From Prevotellaceae bacterium UBA2738 (GTDB lineage: Bacteria; Bacteroidota; Bacteroidia; Bacteroidales; Bacteroidaceae): a DNA stretch of 64,000 nt. A model generated the notes under the pieces. The model saw only the letters and a list, made by a program, of their open reading frames with translations, searched no databases and was not told the origin of the DNA. The stretch covers positions 1-64,000 of the forward strand of contig DEJW01000036.1 of NCBI GenBank assembly GCA_002353585.1, written 5' to 3'. This document shows positions 44,897-54,144 of the stretch, piece after piece. Numbering within the stretch: position 1 is the first letter of the stretch; each line of letters begins with the position of its first letter. A program made the position numbers and the translations under genes.

Positions 44897-46084
44897 ATGA
44901 CTATTCACGATTTTGACGAGATAAGACCCTACGAGCCTGAGGAGATGCCTGTAGTCTTTGAGGAACTGCTCAATGACAGACAGTTTAACTTGCTTATGAA
45001 GGGCTTTGTGCCTTGGTTGCCTAAGGCTGTGCGTAATGGTTTGCTACGCCTGATGTTCAAGGGCGTGAAGACCTCGCAAGACTTCCAGATACGTTTTATG
45101 AAACCTGTGGTGAAACTCGAACTGTGGAGATGCACCAAGGGCGCATCATTCGCCTATCCGAGAAGTATGGACAAAAAGGACCGCTACCTCTTTATCTCCA
45201 ACCATCGCGATATAGTGCTCGACTCGGCTATTCTCGACCTAATGCTGTACAGCAACGGGTTTGAAAGGACCTGCGAGATAGGCATCGGCGACAACCTGCT
45301 CATATATCCGTGGATTAAGAAACTGGTGCGCATGAACAAGACGTTTACCGTGCGCAGAGGACTGACAGCTCACGAGATGATGCGTTCTTCTGTCCTCATG
45401 AGCCAGTATATGCACTTTGCCATCAACGAGAAACGTGAAAACATCTGGATAGCACAGCGCGAAGGACGTGCCAAGGACAGCGACGACCGCACTCAGGATA
45501 GTGTGCTGAAGATGTTCTGCATGGGGTATGAAAACGATAACGATAACGATAACGGGAACGGGAATGTCATTGACGCCTTGAAGCATCTACACATAGCCCC
45601 ACTGACCATATCTTACGAACATGACCCATGCGACTATCTCAAGGCACAGGAGTTTCAGGCTAAGAGAGACAACCCCGCATGGAAGAAGTCGAAGCAGGAC
45701 GACCTCGACAATATGAAGACTGGCATCATGGGCAAGAAGGGCAAGGTGCACTACGAACTCTCACCATGTATCAACCCATGGCTCGACACCCTCGACCCCG
45801 CTATGCCTAAGAAGGATATTCTGCGACTGGTGGCTGAACACATAGATCACGAGATACACTCCCGATACAGAATATACCCCTGCAACTGGATTGCTATGGA
45901 CGAGCTCGACGGCACCAACAACAGCGACAAATATACGGCTGAGGATAAGGCTGACTTTGAGGCTTACCTGAAGGAACAGATAGCCAAAGTGAGCATTCCG
46001 AATCCTGACGAGCCGTTCCTTCGCGAACGTATGATGACGATGTATGCCAACCCTCTGCGCAACTATCTTGCCACTAAGAATTGA
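44897..46084 (+). CDS. PlsC-superfamily acyltransferase-like protein
   Basis: A 395-residue protein with the acyltransferase catalytic motif ISNHRDIVLDS (Hx4D) and the glycerolipid-like IWIAQREGRAKDSDDRTQDS segment. It may acylate a lysophospholipid or other envelope lipid. Around residues 211-223 the protein reads ENDNDNDNGNGN, encoded by GAAAAC, three GATAAC, GGGAAC and GGGAAT hexamers (45530-45565). This is an in-frame repeat insertion between two conserved parts. It opens the surface-glycan part of the string. Confidence 0.8.
   Translation: MTIHDFDEIRPYEPEEMPVVFEELLNDRQFNLLMKGFVPWLPKAVRNGLLRLMFKGVKTSQDFQIRFMKPVVKLELWRCTKGASFAYPRSMDKKDRYLFISNHRDIVLDSAILDLMLYSNGFERTCEIGIGDNLLIYPWIKKLVRMNKTFTVRRGLTAHEMMRSSVLMSQYMHFAINEKRENIWIAQREGRAKDSDDRTQDSVLKMFCMGYENDNDNDNGNGNVIDALKHLHIAPLTISYEHDPCDYLKAQEFQAKRDNPAWKKSKQDDLDNMKTGIMGKKGKVHYELSPCINPWLDTLDPAMPKKDILRLVAEHIDHEIHSRYRIYPCNWIAMDELDGTNNSDKYTAEDKADFEAYLKEQIAKVSIPNPDEPFLRERMMTMYANPLRNYLATKN
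45530..45565 (+). repeat. GNNAAC hexamer tract inside the acyltransferase gene
   Basis: Six hexamers, mostly GATAAC and GGGAAC, read in frame as ENDNDNDNGNGN. Same unit design as the other tracts of this window. Confidence 0.85.
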
Positions 46085-46091
46085 AAGTTAA

Positions 46092-47180
46092 TTGAAGGTT
46101 CTATTGCTCAGCACATATGAAAAGGCAGGTGGAGCAGCCATAGCTGCCAGCCGATTGCTACAGGCTTTACGCCATAATGGTGTAGATGTCACCATGATGT
46201 GCCGCAAGAATATGAAACTGTGGAGCAAGCAGTCTTCATCAAGCGTTATGGAGCGCATGGTGATATGGGCTTTCAACGGTTTTTCTAAAAAGGAGCTTTG
46301 GGCAACTGACATAGCCCTGTTCGGACAGGATATCACCCACACCAAGGAGTATAAGGAGGCTGATGTGATACACCTGCACTGGGTGAACCAGGGGTTCCTG
46401 TCGCTTAGCAATATCAGGCAGTTTATCAAGGACAGCAAGAAGGTGGTATGGACCATGCACGATGCCTGGAACACCATGGGTGCATACCACATAGCACGCC
46501 AAAGACGCGAAACACTCTTGGAACGCTGGACATGGATGCGCAAGAAAAAACTTTATTCTCTCAACAAGATACAATTTGTAACTTGTAGCCGCTGGCTAAT
46601 GGATGAAGTGCAAAGCAGTCCGCTGACAGAACTATTACCAGTAAAAGCCATCCCCAACCCTATTGATACCGACATGTTTGCTCCTATGGAGAGCAAGACT
46701 CACGCCCGTCGCATACTCTTTGTGGCACAGGATGTGAACAACCCCATGAAGGGCATGAGCTATCTGGATGAAGCCGTAAAGATGCTGAAAGGCGACGAGA
46801 AGGTTGAGGTCATAGCATTAGGTCGTGACATACCTTATATAAATAATGAGGAGGAGATGGTAGAGCTATATAATAGTGTTGATGCCTTTGTGTTGCCGTC
46901 CCTCTCTGAAAACCTGCCTAACACCATCATGGAGGCGATGGCGTGCGGAGTGCCTTGCGTAGCCTTCGACGTTGGTGGTATTCCTGAGATGATAGACCAC
47001 AAGGAAAATGGTTTCCTGGCACGATTCCAGAATGTGGAAGACCTTGCCAACGGCATTCGCTATGTGCTCAGTCCTGAAAACAACGAGCGACTGGGCAAAG
47101 CAGCAAGAGAGAAGGTCTTAGAATGTTACAGCGAAAAGATTGTGGCACAACAATATATCAAAGTGTATGAACAAATTTAA
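46092..47180 (+). CDS. GT4-type glycosyltransferase
   Basis: A 362-residue GT-B glycosyltransferase starting from TTG 7 bases after the acyltransferase gene (MKVLLLSTYEKAGGAAIAAS). The C-terminal sugar-nucleotide domain shows RILFVAQDVNNPMKGMSYLD and the GT4 pattern FVLPSLSENLPNTIMEAMAC followed by GVPCVAFDVGGIPEM. It adds a sugar from an NDP-sugar to a surface glycan, most likely in the cytoplasm. The next gene starts inside its last 14 bases. Confidence 0.9.
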   Translation: MKVLLLSTYEKAGGAAIAASRLLQALRHNGVDVTMMCRKNMKLWSKQSSSSVMERMVIWAFNGFSKKELWATDIALFGQDITHTKEYKEADVIHLHWVNQGFLSLSNIRQFIKDSKKVVWTMHDAWNTMGAYHIARQRRETLLERWTWMRKKKLYSLNKIQFVTCSRWLMDEVQSSPLTELLPVKAIPNPIDTDMFAPMESKTHARRILFVAQDVNNPMKGMSYLDEAVKMLKGDEKVEVIALGRDIPYINNEEEMVELYNSVDAFVLPSLSENLPNTIMEAMACGVPCVAFDVGGIPEMIDHKENGFLARFQNVEDLANGIRYVLSPENNERLGKAAREKVLECYSEKIVAQQYIKVYEQI

Positions 47181-48636
47181 GAGATTCGTTTACACATCAT
47201 TCCGACTTTTTTCCATAAGGAAAGAAGAGAGGCTGACAGTAGCACTGGCGCTATTGGCATTCTCCCTGCTTAATGCTGTTACGGTATGCAGGTACTGGGA
47301 TGTGTTCAGCGTGCCAAGCGATAACTACCACCGTCTCTTTGTAAGGCATTTCCATATTTCTGGCTTCGACCCTTTGACCTATCAGGTTATCTCTGAATGG
47401 TTTCCTGCCTACAACATCTATCGCCACCCTCTTCTGGCGTTCTTCATGTGGCCTTTCAGTTGTGTCAACAACTGGCTCATAACCACCACTGGCACCAATT
47501 TTGCTACCATTCTCGCCGCTGTGGCTGTCATCTTTTGCGCCACCTACTCCGTGGTCTTTCTTTTCCGCATATTCAGGAATGTCATCCAACTGAGCATCAG
47601 GCAATCCAACATCCTTTGCCTGCTCTACTTCTCTTTCTCCTACATAATGCTTGCCAGCATGGTGCCAGACCATTTTGTGATGTCTCAGTTCTGTCTGCTG
47701 CTTACCCTCTGGATTTCTGGCGAGAAACTGAAGAAGCGCTCTGCACTCAATATGTGGCAAACCATCGTGATATTCCTGTTCACTGCTGGTGTGTCGCTCA
47801 ATAACGGACTGAAAGTGTTTCTGGCTGCTCTGGTAACCCGTCGCCGCAGATTCTTCAAACCTCTCTACATCCTCTTTGCCGTCATTATTCCTGCCTGCAT
47901 AATATGGAGTTTCGCTCGTTGGGAATACTCCACATGGGAGGCTCCGAAATATAGGGCTCGACAGGAACAGAAGGCTCGTGTTCAGCAACAGCGCACTGAG
48001 AATATCAGGAGACATGTCATCGACTCTCTGAAACAGGTGAATGGCAAGGAGCCCGACTCCGTAAAGGCTGCTCAAGAGGTGAATCGTATCATCAGGCAAC
48101 GTGCTATTGCCAAATATCGTCACGACCATAAGCAGATATGGAACAAGAACACTGGCAAGCCTTTTATGAAAGGTGAGTTTATGGGGTGGACTGACAAGAC
48201 CACCTCGCGATGGGATGTGGGTGTAGAAAACCTCTTTGGCGAGAGTATCATGTTTCATGAGAACTACCTCCTTGGCGATGTCTTGCGTAACCGTCCTATG
48301 ATAGTGCGCTACGTCAACTGGTTCAACTACGTCGTTGAGGGCTTGCTAATACTGTGTTTCCTGCTTGGCTTGTGGGTTGGCAGGCATCATCTGTTTATGT
48401 GGACGGCAATGTCCATATTCCTGATGGATATGACCCTGCACATGGGACTGGGTTTCGGCATCAACGAGATTTATATCATGTCGCCCCACTATATGTTTGC
48501 GCTGCCTGTAGTCTTTGCCTATCTGCTCAAGAATATCGCTCCACGATGGCACAGACCAGCCACCATCCTCATAACTCTTATGGCTTGTTACATATTCATT
48601 TGGAATGTCATCATGCTTACTGAATACTTTTCATGA
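47167..48636 (+). CDS. Multi-spanning membrane protein, tandem paralog 1
   Basis: A 489-residue protein with about nine membrane helices and a charged central loop (residues 260-340, coiled coil QEQKARVQQQRTENIRRHVI). The ATG at 47167 overlaps the end of the glycosyltransferase gene. Shared with the next gene are RHPLLAFFMWP, VPDHFVMSQF, VENLFGESIMFHENY and HYMFALPVVFAYLLK. Position in a glycan locus suggests a polymerase-like or lipid-linked glycan-handling role. The family is one of unknown Bacteroidetes membrane proteins. Confidence 0.75.
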   Translation: MNKFKRFVYTSFRLFSIRKEERLTVALALLAFSLLNAVTVCRYWDVFSVPSDNYHRLFVRHFHISGFDPLTYQVISEWFPAYNIYRHPLLAFFMWPFSCVNNWLITTTGTNFATILAAVAVIFCATYSVVFLFRIFRNVIQLSIRQSNILCLLYFSFSYIMLASMVPDHFVMSQFCLLLTLWISGEKLKKRSALNMWQTIVIFLFTAGVSLNNGLKVFLAALVTRRRRFFKPLYILFAVIIPACIIWSFARWEYSTWEAPKYRARQEQKARVQQQRTENIRRHVIDSLKQVNGKEPDSVKAAQEVNRIIRQRAIAKYRHDHKQIWNKNTGKPFMKGEFMGWTDKTTSRWDVGVENLFGESIMFHENYLLGDVLRNRPMIVRYVNWFNYVVEGLLILCFLLGLWVGRHHLFMWTAMSIFLMDMTLHMGLGFGINEIYIMSPHYMFALPVVFAYLLKNIAPRWHRPATILITLMACYIFIWNVIMLTEYFS

Positions 48637-49985
48637 TAAGATCATTCATATCCCGACATAAGGAGACTCTGCTCATCACGCTCTTGGGACTGCTCATAAT
48701 GGCGGCTCTCAACATCATGATGCTGCAATGGCAACCAGACCTGTTCACCAGCACCCGCTATGGTGCCTGGAGTCAGTTCTGGAATCATGGCGAATTCTCT
48801 GGTTTCGACACCTACACCTACATCGTGGTGTCATCCTTCCGACCTGTCTATGTCTTGTCTCGCCACCCCCTGCTTGCCATGATGATGTGGCCTATGTATG
48901 AGGTGAATGATATGCTGAGAAGCGAATTGCACATCAACTGTGCCATCTATGTTGTGGCTGTCTTGTGGACTCTGCTCGCCACCTGCTCATGGGTGCTTAT
49001 GTATCGCATCGTGAGAAAGGTCATCCGCATGTCGTGGCGCGCCAGTCTGTTGCTCACCATCTTCTTCTTCTCCCTCTCTCATGTGATGATTATCACCTTC
49101 TTCCCTGATCACATGGGTGTCACCCTTCCTCTGATTCTGCTTGCCATATATCTTGCTGGCAGGGCTGTCAGAGGGCAGCGCACCATGCCTCTGTGGCAGT
49201 CTTTGCCCTTGGCATTCCTTGCCACTGGTGTCACCACTACCAACATTGTAAAGGTGGGACTGGCTGATTTCTTTACTCGCATCGGCAAACAGCCTTTCGC
49301 TCGTGTATGCCTGCATTTTCTCTTCTACCTCATCCCTCTTGCCCTGCTCTATGGGGCTTATTCCTATCAGTTGGATACCACACAGAAGGCTGAACAGGAG
49401 TTAAAACAGAATATCATCGACAAGAAATCGGCGAAGAACGAGTCTTTTGCCAGAAAGCACAAGGCTGAGGAGGCTAAGATGGCTGAGATTCGCAAGCACC
49501 AGATTTTCGATAATCCTATAGTCACCAACACTGAATACCACATCGACCGCATACCATCGTTGGTGGAGAATATCTTTGGCGAGGGACTACTGCTGCATGA
49601 GGACTACCCACTGAAGGATGCCAATCGTGAGGGGCATCGCCCTGTTCTTGTGAGGTATAACCACTGGTGGTACTATGCCGTAGAGGCTACCATCGTCTCG
49701 CTGTTCCTCCTCGGCTTGTGGTATGGCAGACGTGAACGACTTATGTGTATGACTCTATCCATGTTCCTCTGTGATATGCTCCTGCATGTAGGACTCAATT
49801 TCGCCTCTTCCGATGTCTATATCATGACTGCCCACTGGGCTTTCATCCTGCCCATATCCTATGCCTACCTGCTGAAGAAGGCACCCCTTCCTCTGCGTCT
49901 GTCAGCCTTGGTGCTTATGTTTGCCCTCACCATTTTCCTCTGGTGGCATAACCTCTCGCTGGTGGCATATCATATTTTTGCATAA
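48633..49985 (+). CDS. Multi-spanning membrane protein, tandem paralog 2
   Basis: A 450-residue paralog of the preceding gene, coupled by ATGA. It keeps RHPLLAMMMWP, FPDHMGVTLPL, VENIFGEGLLLHEDYPL, NHWWYYAVEATIVSLFLLGL and HWAFILPISYAYLLKK. The Lys/Glu-rich loop (KAEQELKQNIIDKKSAKNES) takes the place of the loop in paralog 1. Tandem duplication with divergence suggests two different partners or substrates in the same glycan pathway. Confidence 0.75.
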   Translation: MIRSFISRHKETLLITLLGLLIMAALNIMMLQWQPDLFTSTRYGAWSQFWNHGEFSGFDTYTYIVVSSFRPVYVLSRHPLLAMMMWPMYEVNDMLRSELHINCAIYVVAVLWTLLATCSWVLMYRIVRKVIRMSWRASLLLTIFFFSLSHVMIITFFPDHMGVTLPLILLAIYLAGRAVRGQRTMPLWQSLPLAFLATGVTTTNIVKVGLADFFTRIGKQPFARVCLHFLFYLIPLALLYGAYSYQLDTTQKAEQELKQNIIDKKSAKNESFARKHKAEEAKMAEIRKHQIFDNPIVTNTEYHIDRIPSLVENIFGEGLLLHEDYPLKDANREGHRPVLVRYNHWWYYAVEATIVSLFLLGLWYGRRERLMCMTLSMFLCDMLLHVGLNFASSDVYIMTAHWAFILPISYAYLLKKAPLPLRLSALVLMFALTIFLWWHNLSLVAYHIFA

Positions 49986-49990
49986 AAGAA

Positions 49991-51082
49991 ATGAAACGGG
50001 TATTCCACATAATAGCAAGGTTAGATGTTGGTGGTGCAGAAAGTGTTGCCATCAACATTGCGAGATACCATAATCGGGATGTGGAACAGCATATCGTAGA
50101 GTTGCAACGGGGGTGTTCTGCCTTCAGTTCATCTATGATGCGAGAACTGAAAAAAGAAAATATCCCATTTCATCGCTCATGGTTACCTGTTAAATGGCAC
50201 GTACACTATTATGCCGACCGTCTTGTTTCGGCATTATTTCCTCTGCGTTTGCTATGGTTGTGGTTGAGGTATCGTCCTGATATAATACACTCACACACAG
50301 AGATGCCTGACATGGCACTGTGGTTGTCGTTGAAAATTTTTCCTTTCATCAACGTCAGAGTGATTCGCACCATCCACAATACTCGCCTTTGGAGTGGTAT
50401 GGGCTTTATAGGTCCGAGAGTGGAGCGGTTCATGCAGTTTCGTAATGCTAATGTCGCAATTTCAGAGGGGGTACAACGGGCATACGTGGAAAAATATGGT
50501 GGTTCGCTACCGCCCATTATATATAATGGTGTAAGGGTTCCACATGGTATTAAGGTTTTTCCGACTCAGTTTCCTGCCCATATTCTGTTTGCTGGTAGAT
50601 TTGAAGAGCAGAAAGGCATCAGTACCCTCTGCACGATTGTTTCTCTGTTGCAAGATGACGATAGATATTTCTTCCATATTCATGGTAGTGGACGTTTACA
50701 AAAGATGGTGGAGAGTCGCCTAAAAGGATTTAAGAATGTAGAAACAGGTGGACCAATAGCAAATCTCGTCGATAAAATGGGCGATTTTGATTATATGATA
50801 ATGCCATCCATACATGAGGGACTGAGTATTGTTGCTATAGAAGCCTCTATGAATGGTTTGCCCTTGATGATAAATCATTGCCCTGGTCTCTCTGACACTT
50901 TGCCCCAAGAATGGCCACTATCTGTTAGGGATAATAATGTAGAGCAGTGGTTACATCTTTTTAAGGAAGTACTTCCTTCTGTTGACAGGGTGTCGCTGAC
51001 AAAACAGGCACGATTCTTTGCCGAGCGACATTTTGCACTGGCCACCATGCAGACAGAATATATAAAAATTTATACTACATGA
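49991..51082 (+). CDS. GT4-type glycosyltransferase
   Basis: A 363-residue GT-B enzyme with FHIIARLDVGGAESVAINIA at the start, DIIHSHTEMPDMALWLS, ILFAGRFEEQKGISTL and MIMPSIHEGLSIVAIEASMN followed by GLPLMI. This segment is more AT-rich than its neighbours, suggesting that it was acquired separately. The stop overlaps the next start as ATGA. Confidence 0.9.
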   Translation: MKRVFHIIARLDVGGAESVAINIARYHNRDVEQHIVELQRGCSAFSSSMMRELKKENIPFHRSWLPVKWHVHYYADRLVSALFPLRLLWLWLRYRPDIIHSHTEMPDMALWLSLKIFPFINVRVIRTIHNTRLWSGMGFIGPRVERFMQFRNANVAISEGVQRAYVEKYGGSLPPIIYNGVRVPHGIKVFPTQFPAHILFAGRFEEQKGISTLCTIVSLLQDDDRYFFHIHGSGRLQKMVESRLKGFKNVETGGPIANLVDKMGDFDYMIMPSIHEGLSIVAIEASMNGLPLMINHCPGLSDTLPQEWPLSVRDNNVEQWLHLFKEVLPSVDRVSLTKQARFFAERHFALATMQTEYIKIYTT

Positions 51083-52017
51083 CCGTTACCATCCTTGTTC
51101 CCATATATGGTGTGGAGCAATACATAGCCCAGTGTGCTGAGTCGCTCTTTCAGCAGACATACACAGATCTTGAGTATGTCTTCTGCAACGACTGCACTCC
51201 TGACCGCAGCATCGAGGTGCTGCATGAGGTAATGGAGCGCTATCCCCATCGTAAGGCTCACGTAAAGATTATCAGCAATGCACAAAACAAGGGTGTGGGA
51301 GAGACTCGTGCTCACCTGCTCTCTGAGGTGCATAGTGATTGTTTCTTCATAGCCGATAGCGATGATATCCTTCCCACCAATGCCATAGAGATACTGGTCA
51401 ACAAGATGCAACAGACTGATACCGACATTGTCGAGGGGGCTTATGCTGAGTATCACGATGGCAAGGTGAGTGGTTCTTTCCTGCCTTGTCATGACGGTGC
51501 CGACACCTATTTCAATAAGGCTCTCTGTCAGAACCTAATCTCCCTCCGTGTGTGGGGCAAACTCTATAAGTCTGGTGTCATCAGCAAGGTGTCACCTCTT
51601 TTCTTCGATGGCATCGACTTTGCCGAGGATGTCTGTGCCACCTCCCGTCTGGCGGCTGTCACCTCGCGCTCCTTTACTGACGAGGTGGTCTATTGGTATC
51701 GCACTGACAACACCTCTTCATACACCAAGAACATCGACAAGAAGAATATACTCTCCTATTTCCGTGCCATGAAGCGGGTGCTCAGTTTCTACCACATGCG
51801 CGGTCACCTGCCGCTGAGCCTCGAAATTGGTGTGCTCAACTGCTATAGGGAGTGCCGCAAGTCGGGCATCCCTCTTCATGAGGCTGACCATATACTGCGT
51901 TATTTTCCTGAACATATCTCAGCCAAACTGCTGTACGGCATGTTCCGTTCCAGCCTCCTCCCCCTATGGTTTTCCGATTTCATATATAGGTTAATCCGCT
52001 ATTTAGTGGCAAAATAA
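51079..52017 (+). CDS. GT2-type glycosyltransferase
   Basis: A 312-residue GT-A enzyme starting MTVTILVPIYGVEQYIAQCA. It has DLEYVFCNDCTPDRSIEVL, the metal-binding DxD-like FFIADSDDILPTNAIE and the acceptor-side motif FAEDVCATSRLAAVT. It transfers a sugar from an NDP-sugar, likely onto a lipid-linked glycan. It is translationally coupled to the GT4 gene upstream. Confidence 0.9.
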   Translation: MTVTILVPIYGVEQYIAQCAESLFQQTYTDLEYVFCNDCTPDRSIEVLHEVMERYPHRKAHVKIISNAQNKGVGETRAHLLSEVHSDCFFIADSDDILPTNAIEILVNKMQQTDTDIVEGAYAEYHDGKVSGSFLPCHDGADTYFNKALCQNLISLRVWGKLYKSGVISKVSPLFFDGIDFAEDVCATSRLAAVTSRSFTDEVVYWYRTDNTSSYTKNIDKKNILSYFRAMKRVLSFYHMRGHLPLSLEIGVLNCYRECRKSGIPLHEADHILRYFPEHISAKLLYGMFRSSLLPLWFSDFIYRLIRYLVAK

Positions 52018-52159
52018 TATAATAACTTAACATTCGCGGAATGCTCACCGTAGTTGTAACTAATGTCTTCTAACTCCTAAGTGGCTGCAAGCCACGATAA
52101 CTCCTTCTAACTCCTTTAACTCCTAAGAAGTTGAGCCACTGCGAAACTTAAAATTACTC
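52018..52159. repeat. Mini-hairpins and TAACTCC tandem repeats before the flippase
   Basis: The gap holds two perfect small hairpins, CATTCgcgGAATG (52031-52043) and GTGGCtgcaaGCCAC (52081-52095), set among CTAACTCCT, TAACTCCTT and AACTCCTTTA units. No TAnnTTTG promoter is seen. Confidence 0.7.
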
Positions 52160-53596
52160 ATGTCACAGACTTCTCTTAAAGAACGAACAGCCAAAGGGCT
52201 CTTTTGGGGCGCCATGAACAGTGGCACCACACAGGTGCTCAACCTCGTCATCGGCATCTTCCTTGCCCGTTTGCTGTCGCCTGCCGACTATGGCATCGTG
52301 GGTGTGCTAACCATCTTCACTGCCATAGCGGGCGACCTGCAGAGTGCTGGCTTCACTCAGGCGCTGGTCAACATCCGTCGTCCTGAGGACCGTCATTATA
52401 ACAGCGTCTTCTCCTTCAACGTGGTGATGTCTCTCATCATGTATGCACTACTCTTCTTCTGTGCTCCTCTGATAGCCTCTTTCTTCCACCAGCCATGCCT
52501 CGTCAGTGTGTCAAGGGTGGTGTTCCTCTCGTTCCTCATCTCGTCTCTGGGCATAGCACATGGGGGCTTTATGACTAAGAATATGATGAATAAGGAGATA
52601 GCCATCATCGGCGCCCTTGCCCTCATCGTCTCTGGCTCTGTGGGCATCACACTCGCCTTGCTGGGTTTCTCTTACTGGTCGCTGGCATGGCAACAGATAG
52701 CCTATATCACCACCCTCAATCTGGGACGATACTATTACGTCAGCTGGCGACCTCGCCTCACGCTCGACTTCGCCCCTGTGCGTCAGATGGCACCTTTTGC
52801 CATGAAGATTCTGGTCACCAAGATTATCAATACCACCTCCAACAACGTGCTCACCGTCATCTTCGGCAGACTCTTCCCCATGCCTCAGGTGGGCAACTAC
52901 TCTCAGGCGTTTAAGTGGGACACCATGGCTCATTCGCTCATCACCAACACCGTTGGACAACTGGCTCAGCCCGTCTTGGTGGAAAGTAGCGACAGCCAGT
53001 TACGGGTCTATCGCAAGATGATACGTTTTACAGCGTTTCTCTCCATGCCCCTCATGTTCGGACTGGCTCTCGTCTCTCGCGAGTTCATCCTCATCACCAT
53101 TGGCTCTGCATGGCTGGGGTGTGTTCCTCTGTTGCAACTACTATGCCTCTCTGGTGCCTTCATGCCTCTCCATACCATGTATCAGAATCTTGCCATCAGC
53201 AATGGCAGGAGCGACATCTTCATGTGGCTCAACATCCTCCAGATTATCCTCCAGGTCGCCCTCATCATCCTCATTGCCCCTTATGGCATGTATCTCATGG
53301 TGGCGGCATACTCCCTCTTCATCTTCCTATGGCTCTTGCCGTGGCACCTCTTCACTGGTCGCCTCATAGCCTACAGTTGGTGGGAGGCTTTCAAGGATGT
53401 GGCTCCCTTCGTCCTCCTCAGCCTTGCCGTCATGCTCCTCACATGGTTCATCACCCAACCCATCCTCAACATCTGGCTGCTTCTCCTCGCCAAGGTTCTC
53501 ATAGCCACTTTACTCTATTATGTCATCATGAAACTCCTTCACGTCCAGATTCTCCGCGAGTGCGAAGCATTCTTCAAGTCACAACTGCACAGATAA
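52160..53596 (+). CDS. Polysaccharide flippase (Wzx-like, MOP superfamily)
   Basis: A 478-residue membrane protein with about 12-14 helices. The start matches MOP flippases: GLFWGAMNSGTTQVLNLVIG, IFLARLLSPADYGIVGVLTI, and QSAGFTQALVNIRRPEDRHY. It exports lipid-linked oligosaccharide across the inner membrane. It follows the three glycosyltransferases and closes the glycan string. Its 3' end is followed by a hairpin array, not by a plus-strand terminator. Confidence 0.9.
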   Translation: MSQTSLKERTAKGLFWGAMNSGTTQVLNLVIGIFLARLLSPADYGIVGVLTIFTAIAGDLQSAGFTQALVNIRRPEDRHYNSVFSFNVVMSLIMYALLFFCAPLIASFFHQPCLVSVSRVVFLSFLISSLGIAHGGFMTKNMMNKEIAIIGALALIVSGSVGITLALLGFSYWSLAWQQIAYITTLNLGRYYYVSWRPRLTLDFAPVRQMAPFAMKILVTKIINTTSNNVLTVIFGRLFPMPQVGNYSQAFKWDTMAHSLITNTVGQLAQPVLVESSDSQLRVYRKMIRFTAFLSMPLMFGLALVSREFILITIGSAWLGCVPLLQLLCLSGAFMPLHTMYQNLAISNGRSDIFMWLNILQIILQVALIILIAPYGMYLMVAAYSLFIFLWLLPWHLFTGRLIAYSWWEAFKDVAPFVLLSLAVMLLTWFITQPILNIWLLLLAKVLIATLLYYVIMKLLHVQILRECEAFFKSQLHR

Positions 53597-53617
53597 CTCC
53601 TCCCTCCCTTATAACAC

Positions 53618-53649
53618 AAAAAAAGCGATGCAGCCCTTGCCACATCGCT
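53618..53649 (-). terminator. Terminator for the minus-strand DUF2795-like gene
   Basis: Read on the minus strand, AGCGATG pairs with CATCGCT across a 12-base loop and is followed by seven T. Confidence 0.75.
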
Positions 53650-53706
53650 CCCATTATTATTAACCTTATTTTTTCTATTACTTTTTACTTCTTATATCAT
53701 TATCAA

Positions 53707-53810
53707 TTTTCCTCCGAGCTATGCTCGCCTGTAATCGGACGCACCTCTGGTGCTACGCTTGCCAGAGCAAGAACACCTATGGAGCGCAAGAATTATCAAT
53801 TGTCAATTAT
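53707..53810. repeat. Mini-hairpin array
   Basis: Three tiny hairpins follow one another: CGAGCtatGCTCG (53715-53727), GCACCtctGGTGC (53741-53753) and CTTGCcagaGCAAG (53758-53771). Then GGAGCGCAAGAA (shared with the repeat in comM) and ATTATCAATTGTCAATTATC units. Confidence 0.7.
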
Positions 53811-54035
53811 CTAGTACTCCTCCTCATCAAATAGGAAGTCCTCCTTCGTAGGGTAGTCAGGCCATATATCCTCTATTGAGTCATATATCGTCTCGCCATC
53901 GTCTTCCAGTTCCTGCAGGTTTTCTATCACCTCCATTGATATACCACTTCTTGTGGCGTAGTCGAGCAGTTCCTCCTTGGTTGCAGGCCATGGAGCGTCT
54001 TCGAGCTTTGATGCTAATTCAAGTGTCCAATACAT
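53811..54035 (-). CDS. Small acidic DUF2795-like protein
   Basis: A 74-residue acidic protein (MYWTLELASKLEDAPWPATK, then EELLDYATRSG, ending LFDEEEY). It resembles a Bacteroidetes family of small conserved proteins of unknown role that I recall as DUF2795. It has its own promoter and a terminator, so it is a single-gene unit. Confidence 0.8.
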   Translation of the reverse strand: MYWTLELASKLEDAPWPATKEELLDYATRSGISMEVIENLQELEDDGETIYDSIEDIWPDYPTKEDFLFDEEEY

Positions 54036-54113
54036 AGTGTTTATAGTTGTTTATAGTTAGGTTGTTAATTACCGTTCATGCTGCCCTCTACAGAGCCTTT
54101 TTCAATTTGCGTG

Positions 54114-54144
54114 CAAAAATACTATAAAGTTTTCTTATTTGCAA
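54114..54144 (-). promoter_or_regulatory. Promoter of the DUF2795-like gene
   Basis: TATTTTTG (54114-54121) with TTG (54142-54144) 20 bases upstream on the minus strand. The -33 element lies inside the end of the cobalamin adenosyltransferase gene. Confidence 0.75.

Noticed and set aside
45530..45565. Phase-variation switch reading of the hexamer tracts
   Set aside because: Units are multiples of three, so slippage by whole units cannot shift the frame; a length-variation effect remains possible.
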